From the NCBI RefSeq assembly GCF_005239225.2, contig NC_133300.1:4679875-4743874 (forward strand): 64,000 nucleotides of DNA, read 5' to 3'. The notes under the pieces were generated by a model. It was not told the origin of the DNA and ran no database searches. It worked only from the letters and a program-made list of their open reading frames with translations. Position numbers and translations under genes: made by a program. This stretch comes from Populus alba (lineage: Eukaryota; Streptophyta; Magnoliopsida; Malpighiales; Salicaceae). Numbering within the stretch: the stretch's first letter is position 1; every line of letters begins with the position of its first letter. Below, one piece after another: positions 21,586 through 32,959 of the stretch.

Positions 21586-23735
21586 CCAGAGTACAGTTTC
21601 CATAAGCTTATTTGACCTCACAAGCTGTCAAGCTCCATGGTATTATTATGGCTGGTGGCATATCCAATGTAGCATTCTTTTACAGGGAGGAAGAGTGTGT
21701 TTGTTTCTGTGGTTGCTTCTGCGTTTGAAGCGAACCACGGAAACAAATCGTTTGGTAAAATCAAAAACGTTATTTGCTGTGAGTAGGACCCACCACAATT
21801 AACGTTTGAAACGCCGGTTTGCCGAAAGCAAAATTTATCTGCTTTTTCCTTAACGTAGGTGCAGAGTGAATTAATTCACCCCACCTGTTCACTTCAAGAA
21901 AAGTGATGCAATAGCTGCATTAGTTGCCTGGACTATTAGTGATGCTTCTTCTAAAGAATATTCCCAATTTTCAGTGGTGAAAAAAAGATTTGAAACATGG
22001 AAGAACAAATATTGAAGTTAACAGTGCCAGTGAATTAATTTTTTGGTGCCGTTCACGTGAACAATGTTTCTATTGTGTATTAGATCGTCCGGTCCAGTAA
22101 AAAAAAATTATTTTTTTTAATATTATGTTTTACTTGAAAAAATATTGTTTAATATTATTCAATAACACTATAAATTTAAAATAGATCATATAATGACATA
22201 GCATTTGTAGAATTTGATCGCAATTTTAATTTTATTTTTAATAATATTTTACCTGATTTTGTTGGATGCTCAAAAAAGTCATAAAAATTATAGTTCTTAT
22301 TGGATGAATTTCATACGTGATAAAATTATAGATAAGTTAATGGAACAATAAAAAATATTTGATATAAAATATTATTTATTTTATGATGTAATAGGAGTAA
22401 TTAATTCTACAATATTTAAATTTAAAATCATTAATATTAATATATATATTTTAAAAATTATTTTATAACTTCAATTTCAAAAGCATTCTTAACCAAACAC
22501 ATTAAACTACTTTTTTTTCAACCTCAATTTCAATCACAATTTTAACCAAACACCTATTTTTTTCAAACCAACCTCAACTAAAAGTACTTTTTATAAAACA
22601 ATTTTTTTCAAACCACAACCACAACAACTACCGCAATACCAAACACACTCTAAGTGGATCTTTTCTGAAGCTGACATATCAAGAATAGGGTTCGAATTTC
22701 AGCAAAAACATCGCTGGTACAAATTTGGCTCTTTCTGATTGACAATATTCTTGAGTATTTTTTCATAGTTTCCAAGATGTTTGTTTAATATCTTCAACTT
22801 CAAACTACTCAGAGAGAGACAGGAGAAGAAAGGGTATTAGAGCTATTATTTAATTTAATTTAAAAACAAGTATTTTTTCGGGAGATTCAAAATTATGATA
22901 TTAAGTCTTAAAATTATTTATTTTATTTTCAACATTTAAAACTAAATCTATATAAAAAAATTAAAAATAAACATGCTGGTAAAATAGAAGACAAGTTAAA
23001 AAATAGAAAATGCAGCGACTCAAGAAACAAGAAGAAAAACAGATGGGAAGGCGCCAAGCCCTCAATTGATACTTATGTGGGCCAAAAAAAGAACCCAAAA
23101 AAAGAAATCTTGCAGGTAGCAGATGTAAAGTCGGGATTTTCTTGTCAATGCAAAAAAATTAGAGTGAGAGCAGTCTCTCTCTCCCCCCCTCCCTCTCTCT
23201 CTCTCCCTCCCTCTCTCTACCTCTCTCTCTCCCAGAGTACGGTTTCCATAAGTTTATTTGACCTCACAAGCTGTCAAGCTCCATGGTATTATTATGGCTG
23301 GTGGCAAATCCAATGTGGCATTCTTTTACAGGGAGGACTAAGTGGGATCTTTTCTGAAGCAGACACATCAAGAATTGGGTTTGAATTTCAGCAAAAGCAT
23401 CGCTGGTATAAATTAGTCTCTTTCTGATTGATAATGTTCTTGAATATTTTTTCATAGTTTCCAAGATGTTTGTTTAATATCTTCAACTTCAAACTACTCA
23501 GAGAGGCAGAAGAAGAAAGGGTATTCAAGCTATTATTTTATTTAATTAAAAACCAAGTGTTTTTTCGGAGATTCAAAATTATGATATTAAGTCTTAAAAT
23601 TATTTATTTTATTGTCAACAATTAAAAAAAAAAAAAATATATATATATATATATAAATTAAAAATAAACATGCTGCTAAAATAGGAGACAAGTTTAAAAA
23701 TAGAAAATGCAGCGACTCAAAAAAACAAGAAAAAT
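21449..23735 (+). repeat. Tandem duplication of the region downstream of the gene fragment
   Basis: Unit A (21449 to about 23080, interrupted) and unit B (23085-23735) share the phrase aagaaatcttgcaggtag, a CT microsatellite, an exon-like stretch, and a long AT-rich end with 'agcgactca'. Unit A carries the 960 bp insert at 21692-22651; unit B shows the uninterrupted state near 23330-23345. The frame at 23077-23427 crosses the CT microsatellite and is not a gene. Confidence 0.9.
21692..22651. mobile_element. 960-bp DNA element with 12-bp terminal inverted repeats
   Basis: The insert starts AGAGTGTGTTTG and ends CAAACACACTCT, perfect inverted ends. Inner ends are also related (both rich in GGTTG/CAACC words). 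Unit B of the tandem duplication shows the site without it. No transposase frame is present, so it is a non-autonomous (MITE-like) element. The target duplication is not clear at the left edge, so superfamily is uncertain; PIF/Harbinger or hAT are options. Confidence 0.8.
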
Positions 23736-24287
23736 ACCCCTCAAAATTGTCTCAATATCTTTGTCACACTGAGCAATCTGATCTTCAATATCCCGCGTGG
23801 CACCTTCTTCGTCTAGTAAAATACCTGGTGCATATGAAATAATAAAAATCTTTTTTTTTCGGGCATTAGAAAAATCATCCTGTTTTTTATCCATTACATG
23901 AATCGGAAAGGATAGGAAGACATAATTGTATTTTTTCTTTGATATTATGCTCATATAGAAATAATAAAACAAAAATCGAAAAGTATGATTTGATATAAAA
24001 AACAAAACTCAAGGTGTATTCAGAAATAAGAAATTACTCTGATTTTATAAGAAAAAAAGAAAAAGAACATGTGTTTAAAGACATAATTTTTTATAATTGA
24101 AAAAGGAAGAAAAAGAAATGATCTATCACAAAAAATTATCTTAAGAGCATCTAAAAGAATATTTTCCTTTCATTTTTCTCTATCCAGAAAACATGCTTCT
24201 CTCATTTTCTATGTTTGGGTTGGAAGATTTATCTTGTCTTTTCTTTCACAAAGCAGCTCATTTTTTGCATACATGCTACAATTGTTA
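23736..24287. other. AT-rich sequence, no gene seen
   Basis: Low-complexity A/T-rich DNA. The minus-strand frame at 23694-24005 has no recognisable domain. Confidence 0.5.
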
Positions 24288-25790
24288 TTTTGTTGTACGT
24301 CATCGCGTGGTGTTAAAGGTTGTTGAAATTATTATCTAGTTGATTGGATTAGGATCCCTATAAAATCCGGGTATACTAGTCTTATCAAATATTCATAGAT
24401 AAGAAATTAGTTGTGACTAGGAAAAGTATTAGCACCTCTAGTACACCCTAGATACTTGAGGCAAGCTGCTTTGTGGATTAATGTGGTTTAGATGTTTTGA
24501 TGGTTTTCTGGTCGGTGATCTATTTATAATTTAGGATTTGAGATTTACTTATATGAATAAATCCAGCATTTTAAAAATTTATTATGGACTCGTTTGCTCA
24601 AATAAATTCTTAGAAAAAAAAAGTTCTTTGTAATTTGTATAATACAGTGAAAAATACTCTTAATTAAAATTGGTGAATATTTAGGACAACTCCAAGAATT
24701 TTTAAGTCAGCTCCTGACATTTTAAATAGCAGCCTCACTTGTAGGTCCAACCTTCTATACCAAGATTTTTAACTATTAATTGTCATGAATTTAAAAAAGG
24801 GTGATTTATTGAATATTGATTAAATTCTCATGGATTTAATAAATTAATTATTAAATCCTAAAATGCATGCCAAAACACATTTTTTTTTTTTTGTTTTCGT
24901 ATGGAAATACTAAACAATATGATTTTTTTAAAAATATTTTTTAAGAGATTTGACAGTATGCAATACATAAAAAACATTTTTTTATTTGTAGTTTTCTTGA
25001 AAAAAAAACAGAGAGAGGTTTAAAAGGAAATTAAAAGAAAAACACATCCTAAAAACCAAAAAAAAAAGAAAAAAAACTAAACAAAACTAAACAAAAGTTG
25101 ATTTTTTTATATTATTATTATATGTTTTTTGTTTTTTTATTATTTCGGTCTTCAGGTAGACTCAACCGGGTTGAAACAATAGGGCTGACTTGATTAGGGT
25201 TGACTCGACCGAATCAACTTAGAAACAAATCGAAGGAAAGAAAACAAAAACAAAAAAGATCAAAAAGTGGAAAAAACACAAAAACTCAAAAAAATTTCAA
25301 TAAAAAATGGATAAAATAGAAAAGACTAAATAAAACAGATGAATGTTCTTCTTCTCCTCACAAAACATGGCTTTTAATCTAGAGTAGACTTCGAGTAAAG
25401 GAGGGGATGTTTCTGTTCGTAATCCTCTATAGATCAAGAATCAAAGGTTCATTTTTTAATGATCAACAAAATTGCATGATTTTGATACAAAGGGGTTTCA
25501 GTTTAAAACCAAAACTATAAAATTTAAATCCATTAAAACTTGTTATTGATGTGAGAAATGCCTAGATTACTTGTCAAAGATGATGGACAAACCTACCTGA
25601 ACCAAAAACTAAACCAATCAAGCCTTGAAACTAGCACCAAAGACGAGATTCAATGGATGAATCTACTTTAAGCCTAGAAACAGGTTGCCCAAAAACCATA
25701 GATGTGAAATGCACCTAGAAAAGCCTATCTTGGCCTCTAATATGTGTCCTTTTTATCACTATAGACCCTACTATTGGTAAGGAACATGAT

Positions 25791-27531
25791 TGTTGCTACC
25801 TAATTTTTGACTCGTGTTTTGATAAATTTTTAGAAAAAATCCAAAAATAGCAAAAAACATCGAAAATCCAAAAAATATGTTTTTTTTAAAATATATTTGC
25901 ATCATTTTTAGAATTTTCAGCGTCGTCTAAAAAGAATTTAAATTTTCAAAGGTTTTTAGAACGCGTGCAACGTTTCACGCGTCATTTTTAAAATCATTGA
26001 TTTTCCTCATTGAGTCAACATTGATATTGCTCGTTTTCAAAAAATACAAAAAAATTAAGAAAAATCAAATTTACAAAAAGAAAGAAGTTGAGGGACCAAG
26101 TTTGGAAACCTAGCAACATTTTTGCCTATAAATATTGGTCTTCAACACAAACAATAAGGAGGGGGGCAAGGAAAACCTAACCCTAAAATCAATCTTTACC
26201 CAAACACAGCCACAACCCTACTGGTGGCTTTTCATTTTCTCTCATAAGCCACCGCTCACCATCTTCTTCTCCTCTCCGCCAGAACCAGCCCCCCACACTA
26301 CCTCCTCTCCTTTTCTCTCCACAGATCCTCCCTCTAAGCAGCTTCCTCTGCCCTCTGCGACCTTCATTCCCTCCGGCTTCAATTTTTTGGCCTACACATC
26401 GTAGCCCCATCTCCTTCCTCTTCTTGAGAAACAAACAAACCAAACAGCCGCCCTTTGGTTTTGATTTTCTTCTCCAGCCGACCGACCGACAGCCATCACA
26501 GGCCACTACCACCGACAGGGGTAAAGACCGTCCAACAACACTCCCCAAGAGCCATCAACGCCGTCCACACCATCATCCACCAGCGCCGCCACAGGTCCAC
26601 CATCGCCCTCTGCACACTGCAGCGCCGTCCGATCTGCCACCCGAAACAGAGGAGAAGAAGACCAACCCATAACAAAACGACCCGCCTAAAACAAAAAAGG
26701 AGGCAGAGAAACAAAGCAGATCTGGAAAAAAAAGCCGAAGCAAATTTCAAAGACAAATGAAATAAAAACTAAAATCAATTGGTTGTTGTGGTTTTGGTTG
26801 TTTTTAAGGTTACCGCCGGCGTAGGAAGACAGAGAAGAAGAAGATGATTCCGATCCACGGTTCTGCTTCCTTCATCGATGGCGGTGCGTGAACCCAGGCG
26901 CCGCTAGTGGCTGTGGCACGTGGAGAAGATGCGCTGCCACTATTCCCGTGCACTGTTCCTGCAGATTCTAGAAGCCTTTAGATGTTTTACGGGCTGTTTT
27001 GTAATTTTAAATTGTTTGATGTAATTTTTTTTTGTTGTTGTTTAGTATTGAATTTTTATTATTTATAGTGTGGATGTAACCAAAAAAAAGAAAAGAAAAG
27101 AAAAAATATAGTGTATGTGTATGTGTACGTGTGCGTTTGCATTTGTTTTATGGATGTTTCTTTTTATTTATGATAAAATTGCAAAGAATAAAGAAGAATT
27201 TAATATTTTGATTTGTTCACGGTCAAGAATCATGAACTTACACGTAATTCATATTTCTAATATCCGATGAAAAGACAATTTATTAAAACTTCTTTAGCAC
27301 ATCAAAGCCATGGAGCAGCTTACCTCAGGTAGGGTGCGTTAGGGGTGCTAATACCTTCCTTAACCACAACCAGTCCCTTACCCGCGAATATCTGATAAGA
27401 CCAGTACATCCGGGTTTCCTAGTAGCCCTCAAATAAATTACTAGGTGGCGACTCCCAACGAACCAATCAAATCAAAGCAAAGCATAAAAGAAAAATTGCC
27501 AGCCGATGCCGCGTGGATTTGACATGCGACA
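25791..27531 (+). repeat. 5' LTR of the 14.8 kb element
   Basis: The LTR is 1741 bp, TGTTGCTACC to CATGCGACA. It has a TATA box at 26127-26134, a C-rich leader with chance frames (26135-26760), the core block at about 27317-27370 and TGGCGACTCC at 27446-27455. It pairs with 38749-40556, which differs by substitutions and a longer TA tract. Confidence 0.93.
26127..26134 (+). promoter_or_regulatory. TATA box of the 5' LTR
   Basis: TATAAATA in the context tttgcc-TATAAATA-ttggtc, the same context as at 39083-39090 and on the minus strand at 10026-10033. Confidence 0.65.
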
Positions 27532-27534
27532 GAA

Positions 27535-27552
27535 TGATGACTTCACTGGGGA
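27535..27552 (+). other. Primer-binding site, tRNA-Arg type
   Basis: TGATGACTTCACTGGGGA starts three bases after the LTR. It matches the expected complement of the plant tRNA-Arg 3' end (TGGCGACTCCGCTGGGGA) at 14 of 18 positions, and all four differences are transitions of the C-to-T or G-to-A kind. This primer type is used by Ogre/Tat elements. Confidence 0.75.
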
Positions 27553-28032
27553 AGGTACTGTTTCTGACAATATTGGACTAAGCTTTGTGTACTTGTTGTG
27601 TTTAAGTTTTTGCAATTTTATCTCTTTTTTTCAATATTTGTTTCCATGCATTTTATAGAATCGTTTCATGCATCACTTGTTTTAATTCTGAAAGCACACA
27701 CAAGCTTCTAGGTTAGGTGGGGAACTAATGATCTGCCCTAAGACTATTGGTCAGGGTTCAGATGCGTGAAACACCCAACTCATATCTGAGTGCCTACTTG
27801 GTAATGATGGGTACACGTTCCTTAATCATTTCTCGCAACGCCCTTATACTGTCTTTACGAAGATCGTCACTGGCAAATAAGGGAACCTCTTAAGACTAGG
27901 TAGAAAACCTACCCATGTTCACATAATGAATAGAACCTGTCCTTAGGTTGTACGTGCTATTGTTATTTGCATCAGGGCAAACCCTTCTTGAAGCATCTTG
28001 AACTCAAGACTTATAGGTGACATAATGACCGT
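27553..28032 (+). other. Untranslated leader of the element
   Basis: No open frame of note. Phrases such as agggttcagatgcgtgaaac and a following run of short conserved-looking words resemble Ogre leaders (from memory). The leader is cut by the solo LTR at 28033. Confidence 0.5.
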
Positions 28033-28199
28033 TGTTGTAACCTAATTTTTTATTCACTAAGATTTTCTTGAATGCTATTTTACTTCTATTATTATTCATA
28101 AAAATCCCAAAAAAATTAAGAAAAAGTCTAAAAATTCAAAAAATATATTTTTCTTAAGTCAACCGCATCTTCCCATAAAAATCGATTTCACCAGGTTAA

Positions 28200-28740
28200 T
28201 ACAGGTCAAACCTTGTCCACCGGATAAAAAATGAGTTTTCATGACGTTTCAGGTCAAAACCGTCATTTTCGGTCAAAACCGTCATTTTCGGTTAAAACCG
28301 TCATTTTCGATCAAAACCGAATCCACTGGACCAATACGGGTCAAACCTTTTCGACCAGGGTAAAAAATGAGTTTTCATGACGTTTCGGGTCAAAACTATC
28401 ATTTTCGATCAAAACCGAGTCCATCGGGTCAAAGCATGTTGATCAAGGTAAAAAATGAGTTCTCATGACGTTTCGGGTCAAAACCGTCATTTATGGTCAA
28501 AACTATCATTTTTTATCAAAACCGAGTCCATCGGGTCAATACGGGTCAAACTATGTTGACCAGGGTAAAAAAATGAGTTTTCAGTCCATTTCAGGTCAAA
28601 ACCGTCATTTTTTATCCAAACCGAGTCCACCGGGTCAATACGGGTCAAACCATGTCGACCAGGGTAAAAATTGAGTTTTTAGGCTGTTTCGGGTCAAAAC
28701 CATCATTTTTCGGTCAAAACCCAGTCCACCGGGTTGATAC
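28200..28740 (+). repeat. About 100-bp minisatellite with GGTCAAAACCG words
   Basis: About five units carry aaaaatgagttttcatgacg, GGTCAAAACCGTCATTTT and a 'gggtcaatacgggtcaaac' phrase; the short word GGTCAAAACCG also repeats within units. The frame at 28465-28674 is a translation of the repeat. Confidence 0.88.
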
Positions 28741-28909
28741 CCATCAAATGTTTTTTTAATGTTCCAACATAATTTTGGTAATTAAAATATATTTTTTAGC
28801 GGTTGAAAATGACTTTTTCTAATACTAATTTGAGTTTTTTTTTTTAGTTTTACCCACATAAATATTTATTATTAAATATAATAAAACAAAATCAATAATG
28901 CAAAAATTT

Positions 28910-29410
28910 ATTATAGTAGGCGGGGTAGGTGCGGCGATGGATAAATTTATTAGGCGGGGTAGTTGCGGCGATATAATTATTTTCTTTAAAGCAGATATGT
29001 GCGCCGCTATAAGATTTTGATGTTCCCTGCATGTTGGCTATAGCCAGTGAAAATTCGCCAGAAGAAAAAGGAAGAAAAAAAGAGAAAAAAGAGAGAAGAG
29101 ATTTGGGATTACTATTAGTTTTTTTTTTTTAGTTTTTCTTCACGTAAGATATTATTTTTTATTAAAAACAATTTGAAAGATACCAAAAATATCTTAACTG
29201 TTAGATCTAATAATGTTTAGTTTTGAACCTTTGATTTAATAGGATACAATAGGGCTTACCACACTAAATTAAAACCCAAATCCATCCAAAATAATCTGCC
29301 TTTCGATCCTGTCGTGCCACGTCACCAGGTGTACCCAGCTCTCGGTACACCGCGCCACACCAGATCAAAACTCAGCCAATCCGGACTGTCGATCAACTTG
29401 CAGATCAAGC
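28910..29410 (+). other. LTR body with a short duplicated GC-rich word
   Basis: The word taggcggggtagNTGCGGCGAT occurs twice (about 28917 and 28950). The rest is plain LTR sequence; a CACC-rich piece (29300-29400) precedes the inner insertion site. Confidence 0.55.
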
Positions 29411-29411
29411 C

Positions 29412-31442
29412 TGTCATAACCTAATTTTTGAACAAATAATAAAAATAAAAATATATTTGAGAATGGGGTTAAAACAACACAAATTCAAAGTTCATGGATG
29501 GAATTATCAAATTTGAGAATAATTTGGTTAGAAATTGAAGAATTAATAAGTTGGGAAATTTATTTAAATTTTGGATTAGTTTAATTAATGAAATTAGAAG
29601 AATTAATAAGTTTGAGGACTTAATTAAACTTTGATTTAATTAATTAAATAAATTCAGGGACTTAATTGAAATTTATCCAAAAAGGGCAAAATTGAAAGAC
29701 TTAATTAAGGACCAAATTGAATAATCCAGGAATTAAGGACTGTTCTGTAAACAGTGCACCAATTTAAGGATTTAATTGAAATTTATCCAATAAAAGGGCA
29801 AAATTAAAAGAAATTTTTATTTGTTTAGGGGTCCAATTGTGAAATGTCCAAAGTTCAGGGGTCTAATTGAAAATCCCCATTTTTCCCGAAACGTCGCCGT
29901 TGCTGGAAACAGCTGTGGTCGTCTTCTCCATCCCGGTTCAGCAGGCTGAAGATCTGCAACAAATTCGATCGATCTTGGACCACGTCTCTTGCCCATGATC
30001 CCGCTCGTGATTTGAATAACAGTCCTGCAAAGATGGGATTGATTTAGGGGGAAGCTCGAGCTCTATAAAAAGGCAGAACAGAAGCTAAACCCGGGAGGAA
30101 GAAAACCCAGAGACAGAGGCAGAAACCCAGCAAAAAAAAAAGGAAAGAGAAACCCAGAAAGCAAAGCAGAAACCCAGAACGCAGAAGACTGAAATAAAGA
30201 GGAGAACCGGTTCTTCCATTGCTGTCATCCCTGCAGAAAATCAAACCAAAAACATGGCCAAGAACAGAGAACTCACAGCACAGAAACAGGGCATAAACCA
30301 AAAAAATACAAACGCAGAAAAAGAGAGAAAGGCTGAGAGGAGTCACGGATTGATCTTGTTTTCGTCCCTGCAAGAAAGCAATTAATCCCCTAACCATCGA
30401 TTATCGACAGAACGCGGTCGAACCCACACCGGCGTTGCAATTCTCACCATCGCCAGAAACAAAAAAAATAACATTCGGACACACACCAGTATCATAGCCT
30501 TCTTCACCATCGCCAGAAACGGAAAGTCGAACTCCACCAGCGTTGCAGCCTTCTTTGCAATCTCCAGAAGCAGGTGCGCCCGTTTCTCTTCGTTATTTCT
30601 CCTGTGTTTGAATTGCCTTTGAACAGTGCGAAGGTAATTTAATTACCTTCGCACTGTTGATGCACGCGTGACAGTTAAAAATAAAATAAAAAATACAAAT
30701 AAAATAAAATAAAAAATAATAAAAAATGCACATGCATGAATAAAAATAATGTAAATTTATTGGTTTATTCACTGACGCCAGAGTCAGGAATAAAAAACAC
30801 TGGTTTAAATTTATATTATTTTTATTCGTTGTATTTTTATTTTATTTAGATGAATAAAAATAATGTAAATTTATTGGTTTATTCACTGACGTCAGAGTCA
30901 GGAATAAAAATACCAGTTTAAATTTATATTATTTTTATTCGTTGTATTTTATTTTATTTTAGCTAGAAAAATAAAAAATATGTGCATGCGTAAAAATAAA
31001 TTTATTATTTATTTATTTATTCACTGGTGCTAGAGTCGGGAATAAAAAAATATTGATTTAATTTATTTTATAGCTACGTAATATTTATCAACGCCAGAGT
31101 TGAAAATATTCGTAGTTAAATATTCACTGGTGCCAGAGTCAGGAATATTATAAGCAAATTTTCATAGCATAAACTAATAAACATTTAGCAATTTAAGACG
31201 AAATTAGCAATGCAGCCTGCCTTAGGCAGGACGTTTAATGAGTGATAATATCTTCCCTTTTACGTAACCAGTCCCGAACCATAGAATCTTTGTTGACCAG
31301 TTAGGGTTCCTAGTGACCATAATACTAGGTGGCGACTCCTTAAACAAGAATATCCACATTAAAAAATAGGATGCCAGAAATTCATTCTTTCCAAAGATTT
31401 TAAAAAAAAAATTTTAAAGCCGCCGTGATGTCGGGTGAGACA
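29412..31442 (+). mobile_element. Solo LTR, 2.03 kb, TSD AAGCC, innermost insertion
   Basis: It starts TGTCATAACC and ends GGTGAGACA, with AAGCC at 29407-29411 and 31443-31447. The core block (gcagcctgccttaggcagg, then a decayed hairpin) is near 31210-31260 and TGGCGACTCC is at 31330-31339. Start and 3' module resemble the solo LTR at 2663-4906. The minus-strand frame 30044-30397 is antisense to an A/G-rich leader and has no domain signature. Confidence 0.94.
30730..31150 (+). repeat. Repeats with TTCACTG-N-GCCAGAGTCAGGAATA words
   Basis: Two close units of about 112 bp (30740-30850 and 30852-30962) are followed by three diverged ones. The words GACGCCAGAGTCAGGAATA or near variants occur at about 30775, 30887, 31026, 31092 and 31131. 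Confidence 0.8.
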
Positions 31443-31447
31443 AAGCC

Positions 31448-32190
31448 AATCACAGCCAAAGGATCAGTTCATCCGCGATCCAACGGTTCATAACCTTCAG
31501 CTGCACTGGTGTACCATGCTAACGTTCATACCATAGCAAAACCTCAGAGTCTCTCTCTCTCCTCTCACCGGCAACTCTCTCTCTCTCATTCGATCTCCTA
31601 TTTCCGGCCATTTTAAGCCTTCGAACCACCACAGAAAGGTTACTAGCCTCCTATAAAGAAAAACCCCGGGCGTTTTCAGGGTTTTTGCCGCCTCATCTAG
31701 CCGGAAAAAGGCCACAATTTCTTCGGCCAACCGAAGCTTCAAACCGACGATTCTCCTTCGTCAGCCATCAACGTCTGTCGAAACCACCATCATCAAAATC
31801 CTCTCTCTCAGATCTACCAGAATCAACCATTGGTTGGCTGGAAGTCTCGCCGAAAAATTTCACCACCTCCAACAGTAACCGCACGTGAACTACATGCGCC
31901 ACCAGCGGCATTTTTGTAATTTTCTGAGAAATTCAAGGGTATTTCAGTCTTTTACCTATACGGTGGCACTCATGTAATTTTTTGAGATTCCTAACAGTAC
32001 TTTTTATATTTTTATATATAAGTATTTGTAAATTTTCTTGCATGTTGTAAAACAAAAAAAAACAAAAAATAAGTATAAAAGGAATAACGACGCGGGTCCA
32101 ACACCCGTCTTATCATGTCATCGTTTGTGGGTCCAAAGCCCAATTCTCAAGTATGGTTATACCCATTTCTCAACGATATCAAAATAATTT
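31448..32190 (+). other. Outer solo LTR body, leader-like
   Basis: CT-rich and C-rich sequence with a TATA-like word and chance frames on both strands (31497-31742 minus, 31685-31888 plus). No domain seen. Confidence 0.5.
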
Positions 32191-32194
32191 TTAT

Positions 32195-32600
32195 TTTATA
32201 AACGAACGTTGTTTGTCGACACGTCTCTTTTTACAGAAAAGGATCAATGTCAAGGGTATTTATACCAAAAATGGATTATGTCCATTATTTCTTTTTGGTA
32301 ACTCAGACGTAATTCTCCTTTTTAGGGTATTTTAAACGTCAATAATTTTAGACGAGTCTCCTTATTTTTAGGAAGTGATGGTCATTCTTTTTTTTTGACT
32401 GCTATCCACGCGTTCCTCCTACGAACAGTTGTTTGGTGTCGACGTCTCTTTTTACAGAAAAAAGAACAATGTCAAGGTATTTTATTACCAAAAAATGGAT
32501 TTATGTTCCATTATTTCTTTTGTGTAACTCAACATAACTCTCATTTTTTAGGGTTTAACGTCGATATTTTAGACGAGTCTCCTATTTTTATGGATTGATG
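32195..32600 (+). repeat. About 225-bp tandem duplication in the outer solo LTR
   Basis: Two units share gtctctttttacagaaaa, 'aatgtcaaggtattt', tccattatttctttt and tagacgagtctcct. They start near 32215 and 32437. Confidence 0.82.
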
Positions 32601-32959
32601 TCATTTTTAACGGTCTTATATTTTAAGAAACCGAGTGTTACTAACCACTGTTAAAAGAAACAAATTGCAAATAAGCCCCAAAATAAATAGCATTTGAATA
32701 AATAAAAACACACAAGTAAGGGTAACCTTTCTCATGAAATATGTTTTAAGGATGGGGGTGTTCACCCTTCCTTAATCATTAAACTTAACCCAGTACCTGA
32801 ATCTCTGGGACTAGTGTCTAAACTGGGATTTTCTAGTTCTCTCATATTACTAGATGAACGGATCCAATAAAATAATTCATTTCCCCAAATCGAGAAAAAA
32901 TCTTTTTGTTAAATAAAAAAATTAGTTGGGAGTTGTCTGCCTGACGTCGTGTATCGACA

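Larger units (their letters stand above)
28033..32959 (+). mobile_element. Solo LTR nested in the leader, itself interrupted
   Basis: It starts TGTTGTAACC and ends near GTATCGACA. The 3' module is recognisable at 32730-32880 (cttccttaatcatt, cagtacctga, atattactaga). Leaving out the inner LTR (29412-31442 plus its 5-bp TSD) it is about 2.9 kb. The flanks show only a near match (TGACC at 28026-28030, TGACG at 32961-32965), so the ends are approximate. Confidence 0.7.
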
